Assembly (NCBI GenBank): GCA_947646735.1
Contig: CANTFK010000287.1
Span: 1-64,000 of the forward strand
Source: Peronospora farinosa
Lineage: Eukaryota > Oomycota > Peronosporomycetes > Peronosporales > Peronosporaceae
Length of the DNA stretch: 64,000 nt
Reading direction: 5' to 3'
Shown here: in pieces, positions 11,058-23,790 of the stretch
Layout: each line of letters starts with the position of its first letter
Numbering within the stretch: the first letter of the stretch is position 1
Position numbers and translations under genes: made by a program
The notes under the pieces: generated by a model
Told to the model about the DNA's origin: nothing
The model's input: the letters and a program-made list of their open reading frames with translations, nothing else
The model's database searches: none

Positions 11058-11929
11058 ATGAATGCATCTGATGCCGACCGTCAGATTAAACAGATGGTGA
11101 ATTTTATTCTCCAGGAAGCGCAAGAGAAAGCCAACGAGATTCGCATCAAGGTAAAAAGTCGTCGATTATTTGTTTCTATCGTTTTGTGCACTGGAAATGT
11201 AGAAGAGAAGCAAAAAACAGTGTTTATTAGTAAGGATTCATGGACATTTTCGGCTTGTTTTTTTACTAGACGGAGCATGATTTTAATCTGGAAAAACAAA
11301 TGTTAGTGCATAACGCTAAACTCAAGATTCAGGAAGAGTACAAGCGCAAAGAGAAGGAGCGGGAAGTAAACAAGCGCATGTGTGTGAGCTGATCCTTTGT
11401 GTTTTAATTTCTAAAAACCAAGTTTTGACGCTTTTATTGATGTTTTTCCAGTGCTCGGTCGGCTGAAATTGGTGCTTCACGTCGACAGAAAATGATCGCT
11501 CGGGACGAGTTATTGAAGACGCTTATTGTAGAGGGACAAAGTCAGCTGAAGAACTACACGACTTCGGACGACAAAAATAAGGTTCTTCTACGTGACCTCA
11601 TCGTCCAAGGTCTGATCAAGCTATTCGAGACAGATGTAGTGGTCGCAGTACGTGCCAAGGACGTGCAACTTGCTGAGATGGTGGTCACGGAAGTCATGGA
11701 CAAGTACATTGCTACGATGAAGAAGGAGGCTAATTTGGACGTGAGCGAGGTCAAGTTGAAGATTAACAAGATTGCGGAGGGCATGTTGCCGGACGCCAAG
11801 GCTGGTGGTGTTGTGCTGTACGCCAAGCAGGGCAAGATCGTGTGTGACAACACGCTGGACACGCGCCTGGACCAGATCTATTACGATCTGAAGCCAACGG
11901 TGCGCAAGATGCTGTTCCCAACTCCGTAA
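11058..11929 (+). CDS. V-type proton ATPase subunit E
   Basis: A peripheral-stalk subunit of the V1 sector that links the catalytic head to the membrane ring of the vacuolar proton pump. Three exons: 11058-11150, 11270-11379 and 11452-11929. The introns (gtaaaa...tactag and gtgtgt...ttccag) are canonical, and the 681-nt sum gives 226 aa, the usual subunit E length. The N-terminal half is a long charged helix (DRQIKQMVNFILQEAQEKAN, KIQEEYKRKEKEREVNK, ARSAEIGASRRQKMIARDEL). The C-terminal half is the conserved globular domain (LLRDLIVQGLIKLFE, GGVVLYAKQGKIVCDNTLDT, RLDQIYYDLKPTVRKMLF). The frame is intact and the call is firm. Confidence 0.95.
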
Positions 11930-12013
11930 AAGGGACGGGGTGTCATATCCAAACCATTGATACTGTCTCCTATCACTACACAATACGGTAATCTAGTCGA
12001 TTTGGAACGAACA

Positions 12014-12740
12014 CTAAGATCTAGCAAGGTTCTTGCCTTTCTTCTTGACTGTCTCTATAGGCACGCTTGCAATTACGTTATTATGATCGAAGCAGATCTT
12101 GCAGTCTCCATTGTTGCCATGCTGCGCATTATCAAAACCAGTAATTAGCAAAACAGAGTACGAGTCAACGTCCAAGAACAAGGAGCTAATCTCAGGCATC
12201 CACATCGCCGAATAGGGCCCGTATGCAACACTCACGAGATGCATCGATTCAAGCTGTGTAGACTTGAAATGCCCATCAATAGCACGCTAGCCACTCAAAA
12301 TAAGCTTCCATCGGGCCGAATCCCCTCGGACAAACTCGGCTCGTAGCATATAGAAGCCGAGCCCAATGCCCACCGCCTTACTGTATGCCTCCTTGAGCGA
12401 CCATCGTCGGTAGAATCGGGTATATTGACTATCTTCATCCTTCACTTCGCATATGTAAACCCGCTTCTTCGGATTGATGTGATCAGCAAAAGCTCAAAAA
12501 ATCTCCTCGGCTGACTTCTTTTAAAGAGGTCCATCTCTTAGTCGAACAATATCTACGCTAAGTAAAGTCGAGGGAATCACTGACAATTGCCACGATGGTC
12601 CCATGATGGAAGACGTTGTAACTCAACAACAAAGGAGTAGGACTTTGGGTATGTCCCTTCCAGTATGACTTATTCTGTAACCATTTGCCGAGAGCTGTAG
12701 CAGAAGACGTTGCCAATCTGGAGATGTCAATTGCCTACCT
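12014..12740 (-). pseudogene. Decayed 4'-phosphopantetheinyl transferase (Sfp/AASDHPPT type)
   Basis: The family activates acyl and peptidyl carrier proteins by attaching phosphopantetheine from CoA. Recognisable blocks on the minus strand: YNVFHHGTIVAIVSDSLDFT (the NxSHH-type block) near 12600, VDIVRLRDGPL (the VDI metal-binding block) near 12560, and the signature RRWSLKEAYSKAVGIGLGF near 12400, followed by the C-terminal block ESMHLVSVAYGP near 12240. The blocks are in correct order, but the frame is interrupted by a TAG after SLDFT, a frame change before VDIV, then TAA, TGA and TAG within the remaining 150 codons. Four stops plus a shift are hard to blame on introns or single errors. The catalytic Trp-x-x-Lys-Glu is still legible, so decay looks recent. 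The N-terminal limit is uncertain. Confidence 0.82.
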
Positions 12741-12851
12741 GACAACAATTAAACCAAGAAACATTGTAACAACACGTTATAGCAAAAAATGTCGTAGCTA
12801 CCTTGTTTTGATAGCGAAAAACATTGACAATGTCTCCATTTTCCTCTTCTT

Positions 12852-13394
12852 TTAGTTGCTCATATACTTTTTGTTCTGCTCAAATCCTTCAATGGACGCC
12901 TTCCCTAACGGAGACGAGAGACAATACGCCTGAAGCCGTTTCATCATCGGTGTATTTAGTCGCTCAGGGACGTCATTTTTGCCAGAAATGTAATTAAAAA
13001 TGTCAATCGTCTCCTCATTCAAAATGTCTTCGTACTGTTGCAACTCGTCACTTGAGAGCTGCATGACGTTTTGACTGGCCCAGCGACCAAGCAGAAGATC
13101 CACCTCCAGCCAGCCACGTTGTTTACTGCGGTAGATAATGCGTTTGCGATTCGCCTCGTCCACGTCGACCTGATGCTCACCCTGACTCGAGACGGGAAAG
13201 TCGCTCTTGACGGCAAAGTGGTCCGCGCGGATAGCAGCGCTACGTTCTAACGCCTTCTTTGCCTGCTCCTTGGACATACTATGCACAAATGCATTGTTAT
13301 CGACGTCCGTATTGGTCGACAGCGAGCGTTGGAACGTCGGAAGATGAAAGCAACCACGTGTGGCCGCAACGATCCGAGTTCGTGCGAAGTTCAT
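12852..13394 (-). CDS. SDHAF2: Succinate dehydrogenase assembly factor 2, mitochondrial
   Basis: SDHAF2/Sdh5 promotes covalent FAD attachment to the SDH flavoprotein in the mitochondrial matrix. The conserved core is RKRIIYRSKQRGWLEVDLLL, then GRWASQNVMQLSSDELQQYE, LNEETIDIFNYISGKND and PERL, the full Sdh5/YgfY helical bundle. The start chosen is the ATG at 13394 (MNFARTRIVAATRGCFHLPT), because the following 25 residues are basic, Ser/Thr-rich and acid-free, as expected of a mitochondrial presequence; an in-frame extension to 13472 exists. This gives 180 aa. The frame is intact. The gene diverges from CSN3 with about 190 bp between the starts, which holds a triple direct repeat. Confidence 0.92.
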   Translation of the reverse strand: MNFARTRIVAATRGCFHLPTFQRSLSTNTDVDNNAFVHSMSKEQAKKALERSAAIRADHFAVKSDFPVSSQGEHQVDVDEANRKRIIYRSKQRGWLEVDLLLGRWASQNVMQLSSDELQQYEDILNEETIDIFNYISGKNDVPERLNTPMMKRLQAYCLSSPLGKASIEGFEQNKKYMSN

Positions 13395-13467
13395 TTCGGT
13401 TTTTACAATAGCGTTTGATTGGGGAGGGAAGAAATTCGAATCTAACGTTAGAAACGTACGTTTTGAC

Positions 13468-13524
13468 ACCAATTCAATCGTCTTACACCAATTGAATCGT
13501 CTTACACCAATTCAATCGTCTTAC
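13468..13524. promoter_or_regulatory. Three 19-bp direct repeats in a divergent promoter
   Basis: Three consecutive copies of accaattcaatcgtcttac (the middle copy differs by one base) lie head to tail between the SDHAF2 start on the minus strand and the CSN3 start on the plus strand. The repeat contains CCAAT and ATTCAAT-like cores. Repeat and position are seen directly; a binding-site role is inference. Confidence 0.55.
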
Positions 13525-13587
13525 ATACATTCTTCGTTTCTACACTATTTCTAACATAAACTAAATCAATCCAAAAAAGATTGAATC

Positions 13588-15201
13588 ATGGAGTGGGGTC
13601 CATTGGAGCCGATTTTATCGCTATTACTACCTGAAGAAGGCGTAAACGACGGCATTGTGGATCGTAAACAGACGGATACTACACTAGCGCATGCTCTGAG
13701 TGGAGAAGAGCTCACAGCAGCGGTGCGTTTGGCTTCAATCGATCAATTAGACACGGCGCTCAGTCACGAGGTATTAAATGTCGAACGACTGCCTCTGAGT
13801 GTTTTATTACTATTGTGAGTATATAACAATGAAGAGGTAATGAAAAAAAATATTCGAGATAAGAATAACATTTTGTTGTCATTATTCCTATTCACAGGTC
13901 AGCTAAAGCCACCAAATGGGAGCATACAAACCACCAAGAAGAGTCGATACATGACCAAATGAAGTTTTTACTACAACTTTCACAACTTTTATACCAAATT
14001 CCAGTGGCTTTAGCTGCGAAGGAAATCAAGAGAGTCAGTGTTTTGGCCAATCAGTACACGAAACTGGCTATTGATACGCAACAGAGTATCAAGACCATTT
14101 TTCCACTCCAGAGCTTCCTACGTCGTTTCCATCAGCAAGGCCATGCAATTCTTACGCCATTACATGCTCACTTTTTTTATTTATGTCTTCATGCTAAATG
14201 TTACTCTGCAGCTATGGAAATTCTGGACGAGTAAGCAGTTGTTTCTCTTTTATTCCGGATGGGGGAAGTATAACAGAACAGAGTATTTTGGATATTAATT
14301 CTTGTATATGTCTTTCTCTTTTGATAATAATAATTTTGATAGAGCGTTGGTGGAAATTCAAGCCCAGTCACATGTGGTAACTTCGGTGGACTTTTTAGGC
14401 TATGCGTACTATGGAGGACTGCTCTATCTAGGAGAAAAACGATATCAGGACGCACTTGATTTCTTCCAACTTGCCATTACAGCTCCTGCTGTGTCACTTA
14501 GTGCCTTTGTAATTGAAGCATACAAGAAACTATTGCTCGTGACACTCATTCTACATGGTGAAGCAGTAGTGATGCCCAAGTACACGCCATTTGTAGTCAC
14601 GAGAAACATTGAAAACCACTGCACGGCGTATGCTACTCTAGCCAACGCTTTTGTCGTTGAAAAGGACTTTGCGGCGGTACAAGCAGTCGTTACAAAGAAC
14701 GAAGAGCTATTTATTCAGGACGGCAACTGGGGGCTTGTGAAGCAGGTCGTACAGGCATTCAAACAGCGGAAGCTTCTTCAACTTACTCGCACATACGCGA
14801 CTATTGAGCTTACGAAAATTGCGACAGCTGCCGGAATGTCCAACAGCGATGCGGTGGCCGCTGAAAAGATGCTGTTAACTCTTATATCCAATGGTCAGAT
14901 GGATGCTGTGATTGATAAGCAGAAAGCCATGGTGCGTTTTGTGCACGAGAATGAAGATGGCGGCGCTTACCAAGACGAAGTGCAAAGTGAAGCTTCAAAA
15001 AGGCTGCAAGACGAGATGAAGAAACTCGTAGTAGTTGCATCGCAGCTACGCGTCATGGATACGGAACTCGTCACGAGCGCCAAGTTCCAATCTCGCTTAC
15101 AGAAAGACAAGGATCGGCGCTCGAGGATTCACATGCACAATCAGCAAAGTGATGAGCGACTGACCGTTGATGCTGCTAGCGGCATGGATACGCTGGAATA
15201 A
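13588..15201 (+). CDS. CSN3: COP9 signalosome complex subunit 3
   Basis: A PCI-domain subunit of the COP9 signalosome, which removes NEDD8 from cullin-RING ubiquitin ligases. Exons 13588-13814, 13898-14230 and 14343-15201 join in frame through introns gtgagt...ttcacag and gtaagc...tgatag, giving 472 aa. Recognisable CSN3 stretches are TPLHAHFFYLCLHAKCYSAA, YYGGLLYLGEKRYQDALDFF, VSLSAFVIEAYKKLLLVTLI and the PCI/winged-helix part YATIELTKIATAAGMSNSDA, AEKMLLTLISNGQMDAVID. The tail is charged. The frame is intact. It shares its promoter with SDHAF2. Confidence 0.93.
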
Positions 15202-15339
15202 GCAGCAGTGCACAGGGTGATGTTATACAGCTCATTTACAATTTGCGGTAATGGTTTTACGGACACGAGATAAACGGTTGAAACAATTTAGTTTCTAAGA
15301 TATAAACTCTACTACTGCTCACAACTATTTTCAAGGATC

Positions 15340-18300
15340 TCACTGCATGACAAGAGCCAGCTGAATCTTGCGTTGGCGCACCAGCGATACCGGGTTCTTC
15401 ATGCGAATTACTCGGCACAATGCAGAGTTACCGGCGTTAAACACGCGATAAATGCAGTATGTCGAACCATGGATTGCTGCTTGATCCAGCTCATTCATAC
15501 TAATCTCGAACACACCCTTCTCCGTCGTGCGCGTGGACTTGACCTCAATATACTCCACTACTTTATTTCCTGATGACAGCGTGAGGTCGTACGGGAGACC
15601 GGATTCCTCCTTTTCGTTCACCCACTCGACAATCAGGTTTGACGCACTGTCAGCATGCTGCTGCTTCAGTTGGTTATACACATACTCCTCACCCCAGCGA
15701 CCGATAGCCTCTCGTTCCTCCTTCGACATCGTGTTCGACAACGACAGAGATTGCATCCCTGTACCAAAGGATGATGAAGGGGGTAGCGGTGGATAATGCG
15801 GAGCTCTGTCAGCACTTCCGTTTGCTGGTGGAAGGGGCAGGTACGAAGGTCTTTGCATCTGCATGTCATAGCTTTCCCCATTTCCAGCCGTGCCGTAGTT
15901 TGTTGGTGCGAACGGAGGCAACGAAGTATTGTACGTTTTGTCATTTTGCAGTGGAGCATAGTGTTTCTTCGTCGGACCATCTTCTGCAGCAACCTCGCCA
16001 TCTTCAAAGTCTTTCGACGTTCGCTTTCGATTAACATTGTTAGCAGTGGAAGATGTGGTAAATTGCTCTACCCACAAACTTCCAGCTTCACTGGCAGGAA
16101 ATGGAGGCAAAAGCTGGGTCTGCACTAGCCACTGGTCTCTCAATAGAGAATTAGGCTGCAACAAACTCAGATACAGCAAGTTCGCAACGCTAGAAGCCAC
16201 TTGAGTACCAAAAAGTTTACGACAGAGCTCCATTAAGACCACAGAGAGCGCACTTACTTCTTCGTCTCCTGTCACAGATTGCATATACAGGGTATTTTTC
16301 GAGACATCGAGGAAGCATTGTGACAATGCATCAGCTCCACGGCGAAGACTGAACGAATTTCCAACTCGATACACCACTTGAAACCCATCGTGACCATCAA
16401 CCAAAACACACTGAAGCTCGGACGCAAGCTTTGCTATCGATTCATGATGGAACTGATCATACAGATGCCGGTGGGTGTGGAATAGGAATCGCTGGGCCAG
16501 AACAAATGCAGTGCGAATCTTTTCATGAAAAGCCTCACTTGCAAGATGCTGCGTACTAAGGACACTGACTTCGTATTGCAAGTGCTCCTTAAGCGACTTC
16601 ATACCACAATACTCGGTGAGAAACTTGCGAACCCGAGTCGCCTCGCTACCTCTGTCTTCACTTGCTGGATTGTCCACGAAATAGTTCCACGAAAACAATC
16701 CAAGTACTTTCAACTGTCCAGCTAGTCCTGGTTGTTGTAGATCTTGCTTGGACAGCTCGGTTTGGTCATTGATATAGAAATTGGTAGCGGATACCCATTG
16801 CTGGTTGTCATCAACCGTTGGAAAAAAGATGAAATGTTGCACATTCCGCTGGATCTCCTGTTCGCCAACAACCGAAGATGAAGACGAGCAAAATACATTT
16901 GCCCAGGCTTTTACCAAAAGCTGTTCAAGCTTCAGTAATTTCTTCCTACCTTTTTTGCGATCGAGCTGAGTAGATTTTGTAAAGCGAGCAAATATCTTAC
17001 ACCAGGAGCTTGCATGGGCCCCGAGGTGGGCAGATACTGTCGATATTTTTGCAAAACCGAGCAGTGCGTCCAGAACGCCGTTGTCCGTGAAGGCATCAAG
17101 CTGAACCATTTTGACATCCTCTCCGTCCTTGTTCTTTTCGTCTTCGTATAGGCTGACATCATGGTCTGCGGAAATCTCCGTAGTGAGAGACAACATCAAC
17201 TTCTGCAGCTTCTTTTCGTTCTCCGTCGTCGCTAATACAGGCTGGTCTTTTAATCTACAAAACACTAGACCATTTTGAAATCCATTCATGCATCGTGCTG
17301 GCAGCCAAGGAGCTGACTTTATAGTCTTCCTGATCGTCTTAGTCTCTTTCTTCGACAGCGAGCGCTTTTTCACTTTCTTGGCTAGTGCGCACAGAAGTGG
17401 TAACAGCTTTTTTTCCACAACTTGGTTTTCTCGGACGCGCTCCGTTTGTTGCTACCATGAGTGCTCAAGAAGGATGCTTGTCTAGTGATCATTTCACACA
17501 AGAATGAGATCGATGGTTTTCGTTGTACACCGCATACCTCAGTGAAGAAGGCGGATAATGTCTTCGGATACTGGGTCTCTAGCGAAAACAGCTCTCCGTT
17601 GTGCGCTGTCGATGACCATACCGCATTCTTTATACCAGCGAAGTGGTTTCGAGTTTCCTTTCCTGATGTATGTGCCTCAGCTGGAACAAACAGCATCATT
17701 TTGCACGAGAACGCTTTCATGATTTCGTCACGATAAGCATCAGACTGCTGACTTTGTTCCCACAAGAACGTGTACATTCGGATCATTTGGTCAATTTCTA
17801 GTGCATACACCAACGTTGAGTCAACAGAGAGACTCGAGATAGTTGAAAGCACATCAAACACAGTTGCGTCCGCTTTCATACCAAGGACCCGTTCGGAGAA
17901 ATCTTTGTTCTTCCACGTCATTGTGGCGAACGTAACCATGGCCGGTGTGAACAAACGAGTGATCGTCTCGGTCGACAAATATAGATCAATCGAGCGGTGA
18001 AAGTTCCCATCGGATCCTTCCAGCCAGTTGTTTTGACGCCACCAGTCAAAAGTATCCGCCTGATTGCTAGTGGTAAAAGCAGAATCAAAGCTTTCGGAGT
18101 TGAGTTTACTCTCGTTTGCTCTCCAGTGTTTGTCCAAGTGCTCTGCCAAATGCTTGGAAATATTGCGTTTCACGGCAATATCATCCTCACCTTCGATCCA
18201 CTCGAGAACCTGCTTCATTCCTGCCTGTGAACATGGGTCTAAGATGAGACTTGCAGTGTCAAACAGTAGAGGCAACTCACAAACATCCACCAGCAACTCC

Positions 18301-21300
18301 TGCCATTTTTTATCCACCGAGTTCTTCAACACCATTTCAGTCTTGCTATCGTTGTCGGAAAAATATTCGCCTGACACAATACCAAAAGCGCTTTCATCTA
18401 GCTTGGAAGTCTTCGTCTTCGTTGTGATCCACGAAACTAGCTGGGACATATCCTTGAACGTGGATGGCAGGACTACGAACACGTTAGACACGCCAACGGT
18501 GAGAACGCGACCGTCGGTCGCTGCAACAACCATGTTGGCTTTCACATCTGCGTGCATCGGACAATTTGAGCAAGAGACCAGATGCGACGATAGAAACTGC
18601 CCGTACTCAATCACCACCCTGACGTCCAGCTCTGCAGTATTACAATCGCTCAAATCGTCAGTAGGTGAACGCAACATCGTCATCTTCGGAAAGATATGGT
18701 GCCGAATCAATTCGTGGTCTTCCATCACGTGGATGCCCACATCATTTGTCAGGAATGTCCGTAGCTTCGGGCTCTTGGAAACAGCCTGCGTGAATCTGTC
18801 ATCCAGAATGCGAAGGTCTCCGTAAAATTCGTACGATTCTCCACGACTGGAATTAGTGTCGCCCGCTTGGACACCAGATACAAAAAGTGTGTCGTGGCCT
18901 TCAGCTAGCGATATCCACCTAATATTACCGTCCATGCTGCGCCTTTGTTGAAGCGGGAAGCACTTAATTAACCGAAGTTCCTGCCAAAGTAATTTAGAAT
19001 GGCAGTCCTTTCGCCAAAGCTTTGTGAGAAGTGCAAGAATCTTCACCGTCCAGTGGATGTCATTCATTTTCGCCGATAGCGATAAAACCCGCATCAAATG
19101 AGATGAATGAAGCTGCTCAATCCGTAGCTGCTTTTTCATCGATATCGGCATGTCTCGAGAAAGGGCAGGATGTAGGAAGCGCTTGTTAAACGTCGACGTT
19201 ATGACGTCTTCGCTGAGAGCTCCCAACAATGCTGTCATGTTTCCACTGACTTCGTTCCCCGTCAACTCCACACAATCAATCAAGTCTGATGGCATAAGCA
19301 GTTTTTCCACGGATGAAGATGGCGTAAAGAAAGCACCGGCTAGCCACTTTACTTGGCGTAGCTCACGCATAATCTCCGGAATTATGCTCCGGAAAGGAGC
19401 TTGCACCTCGTTTTCGAGAGGCAGTAGCGAAATTAAGTGTGAGATTGCAGCAATTACGTTTTCGCCGCTCATTTGACCGTCGCTCGTTTCGTCTTTTTCA
19501 ACCGTGAAGATGTAGTTGCTCACGGCTGCGCGTACAAGCGGTGGGAATTTGGATACAAGCCACTCATTCCACTCACTTCCGTTTGTAATAGCTTCTCTTG
19601 AGCTCGGAATTTCAAAGTCTCCCTGTAGAATAAATCGGAACCCATAAGACCGCAGTGGCAAGTACGCAAAAACTTGTTGAAGTGGTGGTCGGTCGCTTCG
19701 CTCGCTGGAATCCTTTTGATGCCCTGCAACAGGAAGCGCAAGCGCTATCTCGGTCGGACGGCCATGAGTGAATAACGGCGGCGATTCCAGTTTCGCCTTC
19801 ACAACCAGCCAGTTTTGCTTCACCACATCCACGCTATTCTCGCTTTTCTTTACTCGTGAAAGCAGCTGAACAATAAGCGTGTTTGGTTGCAACTTCTTCT
19901 CTCTCTTAAGAAAGTGAAGCGTGTGCTGCCGAGCCAAATCGCGAAGGCGAAGCTCGCGAATACGTCGAAGAAAGAGCAATACAGACGGCTCGAATGCCAG
20001 GAGTGACTGCGAAATTTCATCCACCCTATGCATTGATGTTTCGTTCAACGGTAACACAAATGTCGTACCACGACGCTGTTTCCACTGAGTGGTGTCGTTT
20101 AGCCAGTACGGCAAGATATACCCCATACCATTGCCGTGCTGCGAAGTCTTCGCGTGAAAACAAATGTGAAAACCGTTCGAATGTACCTGCGGGTTGTCGG
20201 ATACCTTGAATACGCTCTTAAAGCCAATACCTTTTTTGCCTATACTTGCCTCCGAGCTTATTGCCGCCTTCGTAGATGCACCCACATCACATATCGCTTG
20301 AATATTTTCTGGTGAGAATCCCCGTTCATTGTTGTAAAAGACAATTTCCTTGTCGGCTGTCAACGAAAAATCACCAAGTGGAATCACAGCATCGTCATAA
20401 GCGTTATCATCTGCGTTCTGCAACAGCTCGAGAACGAAGTGTGTGCTCTCGCTGTAGAGCTCATCGCTAAGCCGCTTGAGTGCACGCTCCAGCCGTTGCT
20501 GCTGAATTAGCAGCACTGATGTCGTTGCCTCGTCATGAATTTGAAGTCCAACGCCAAACTGCTTCTTACGCAAGTCTTCAATAAACAAATGACGCGAATT
20601 AGCGCTAGTCAAGCTCTCAGTAGAGGGCCCATCTTCAATATCTTGGTCAAGTAGCTCGTTTGAGAAGCTGGCCAACGCCACTTCAGAATCAGAAGTGTCC
20701 AGGAAGTTAGATGTCATGCTGTCATCTTTGTCATTGCTATTGCTTGCATCAGTCGGAGATGCAGACTTGGTCTCAGTCACATCTCTACCGGTACCAGTAG
20801 AACCACCAGCATCATCCTCCACGACCGCAACCGTCAGGTTCTCACGCATAGTGCGCCACTGCTCCGTTTGGTTCGCCCACAGCGGCGACGAGCTTCGGTT
20901 AGATATGAACACAAGGGCTTTTCTTTCAGCATCGCTGTGGCAAGCCTTCCAGATCTTATCTGCAGTGCCCCAATCGTTCGAGAACCCCGGCCCATCCTGT
21001 CCGACTATACCTAATAGTAACGACATGATGCATTCTGCAAACTCGACCGGCGTTTCCATAAGCACCTCCAAAACAAAGCGAGGTCGCCAGCTGTCAGCCA
21101 TCCAGTCCTTGGCGAAGCTCAACAAGTGAGCACGTAGATGAGCTTGAACAAGTTGCTTCGGGAAATTTGCTTGACTCTTGCACGTCACCATCATCGACAC
21201 TAAGTGAACTGCCACTTGGCTGGCGGCAACAAGGGTTTGCTCTTGTTGAGCTCGTGCAAGCAACAATTCGAGATCAGACGGTGTCGATTTCTCATTAACA

Positions 21301-23790
21301 CGCAAAATCGTTCCGTCTAAACAGCACACAAACATACAGTTGTTTGACGGTGCATGATCAAGTAAAATCATTTCATGCACACGAATAAACGAGAGCAATG
21401 ACCCACACATAGGAGCATACCGCTCGTGCCAATCCATATAAAGCGATACATCAATCAAGTACGGACATTTGCACAATTTTTCAAGAGCTTGCTCCGTCAA
21501 GAACTGCATGGACTCACCTGTTGCACCTTCCCGCGTGACTGCGACGTCAAAGCTGCCGCTGCCATGGTTAAGGTCCAAACTGCCGATGTACTTGATTATC
21601 GAAGTCGCTTCTTCGTGAGGTTGCTGATCCACGAGTCGAACCAGTTCTTCAGCACTCGGAAGTTCACGCTCTTCCGTGCGACTGCATCCAAGCTGCACGG
21701 AAACTCGGTGTGTTATCCATTGGTGTTGCTTTTCACTGGAAAGTGAAGACAACGAAGAAGATGAAGAGATGACAGCGCGGCATTCTCGAACAAATGGCAT
21801 CACTTCTTCTAGTAGGCGCTTTTCGCTGATAACTTTCAGTGAGATCGCGTCGTTATCACTCCTTTCTGAAGAACGCATAAGGCTACGCAGCCACGTGCTT
21901 GCACTGGTTTCGTCTTTGCTATGTGCGTCCTCCGTGTCGCTTAGGATATGAGACAATAGTTCTAGTACGGATCGTCGTCCCGCCCAAGAAACACTGCTGC
22001 ACGTGACCGAGAACTTGCTAATCAAGTGGTTTTCGAGGGACGACAACACCAAAAGCACGTCTTTCGCTGTATGCGGCTGATTGTCACGTGATTGTTGAGA
22101 GCTCAAAAATCTCTCCACCTCGGTTGTCACTTCTTCAAGCGTCACAGTCACTTCTGGGATGATTTTTCCTAGCCTGCTGGCAAACGGGTCTGTCGGCATA
22201 ACAGGAAAACTGCCAACGTTGCCAGAGGTTTCCGGTTCCACATCTACCTTTGCTGCCTTGTCTTGACAATCGCTATCCTCGTCTTCTTCATCACTCGACT
22301 CCACATGGCATTTGCAAGTACAAGGACAGGTGCAAGAGTCCTTACCCACACAGCAACAATCACACTCTTCCTTGTCACTTTCAGCTAGTTTATTGGCAGC
22401 CTTCGGCTTGTCCTCTTCTATGCCGTCGTCATCAGGGAGTTTGTCATCGCTTAGTAGCAAGGCATACGTCTTCGCCATGATACTACAGATGACCCAAGTT
22501 ATCACCTTGAGCCTCGAGTGATGCCTGCTTTTTTGTGATGACACTAGAAATCGTGTCAACTGATTGCGAAGTTTCGAATCGGTCTCTGCAATCTCCTGCG
22601 ATGAAATGGGTTTGACAAACTTCTGTTGGCTAGTTGCATCCGCAGCAGCTTTACGACGCAACATATTGTCTAGATACACGTCAACATCAGTGACACGCTT
22701 GAGCATGTCTAACGAGAGTGATTGCATGCTGCTTTTCTTGCCTCTACGTCTTTTATGCGACTCTTCATCATTCTCCTGTTGACATAAGCGTACATTGGTT
22801 TGCTGCAGCAGGTCGTCCAATGCTTGTTTTCGATTATCATCACTGAATTTCTCCTTGGTGAGTCGAAACATTTTTTCAGCCACTTCAGATTGAAATTGTT
22901 TCTCCAATGTCTTGATCTCTTTCATTTCATGATTCCCAATGCGACGCAGCATACCGACATAAACTCCAAATCCAGATGGATCAATGATGACACCCATTGT
23001 TTGTAAACTTGGTTGTCTATACTGTTGAGCTAAAAAGTGAGCAAACTCATGCAAATCAATATGTGAAGACGCTCGAAATGCATCATGAACCACCATGTCT
23101 TCAAATTGACGTAAACAATTCAATACGTCTTTGGTTGTAATGTTCATTACAGCAACAGGTGAATGATAAAAATGTTGGACTGCTTCAGTATGTAAAAAGG
23201 AATTTCCAAGCTTCAGTTCGTGAAACGATTGAAGTCCTTCTTGTTGTAAAAAAATTCTTGACATTCCAAGAGCGTATGAATCCGACGACTTTGGATGAAA
23301 CAAGTAACAAATGTCCACACCCGTTGATTTACAGTATGTAACTGTTTTAGTATGGGTAATTGTAATGGACTGATGCCCATCAAGTCTTCAAATGTATTGA
23401 CATCTAGAGTATTATACATGGAGCAATCATTAGCATACAATCTAAAATGTACCGTAACATATATTTGTATATTCAACGTACGGAAATGATTGCAAATAGC
23501 TTGGACCACGACGTTTATTGTCAGTGCATTCGGTGGTGCTGCAAGACTCGACTGATTTGCTCGTAACTTTTCAATAAAAGCTACAACATCTTTTTGTCTA
23601 GGTGGTGCATTAACAGCAGCTCTCGATTGTTGATAGACTTTTGACTGAGAACGTGGATAGAAACTTTGGGATTCATTGGGGTGAGACTCGAGCGTCGAGT
23701 TATGATGTAATATTGATGTTGTTGCTGTTGGAAACGCTGCCAATTATTATTATGATTATTATTGCCACGACCGCCAGAGGATTGATGCAT
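15340..23790 (-). CDS. Giant NO VEIN/sacsin-like GHKL ATPase, frame interrupted
   Basis: A protein of about 2,800 aa related to plant NO VEIN and to sacsin N-terminal domains. The N-terminus starts at 23790 with an Asn/Gln-rich stretch (MHQSSGGRGNNNHNNNWQ). A central GHKL/HATPase domain sits near 20230-20450 (VLELLQNADDNAYDDA as the N box, and ASIGKKGIGFKSVFK as the G box). The C-terminus is a NOV_C/DUF3883 endonuclease-like domain at about 15420-15750 (AIGRWGEEYVYNQL, VVEYIEVKSTRTTEKGVFEI). Between them are Cys-rich CDCCCVGKDSCTCPCTCKC (near 22330) and helical regions. Three frame changes are needed: about 23690-23740, about 23315-23345 (rejoining at VDICYLFHPKS) and 17440-17460 (rejoining at NQVVEKKLLPL). 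Indels or real decay are both possible. The plant relative acts in vesicle traffic and patterning; the role here is unknown. Confidence 0.8.

Noticed and set aside
12287..12760. PPTase gene saved by short introns
   Set aside because: The stops fall inside or beside conserved blocks and no GT-AG pair removes them while keeping the motifs in frame.
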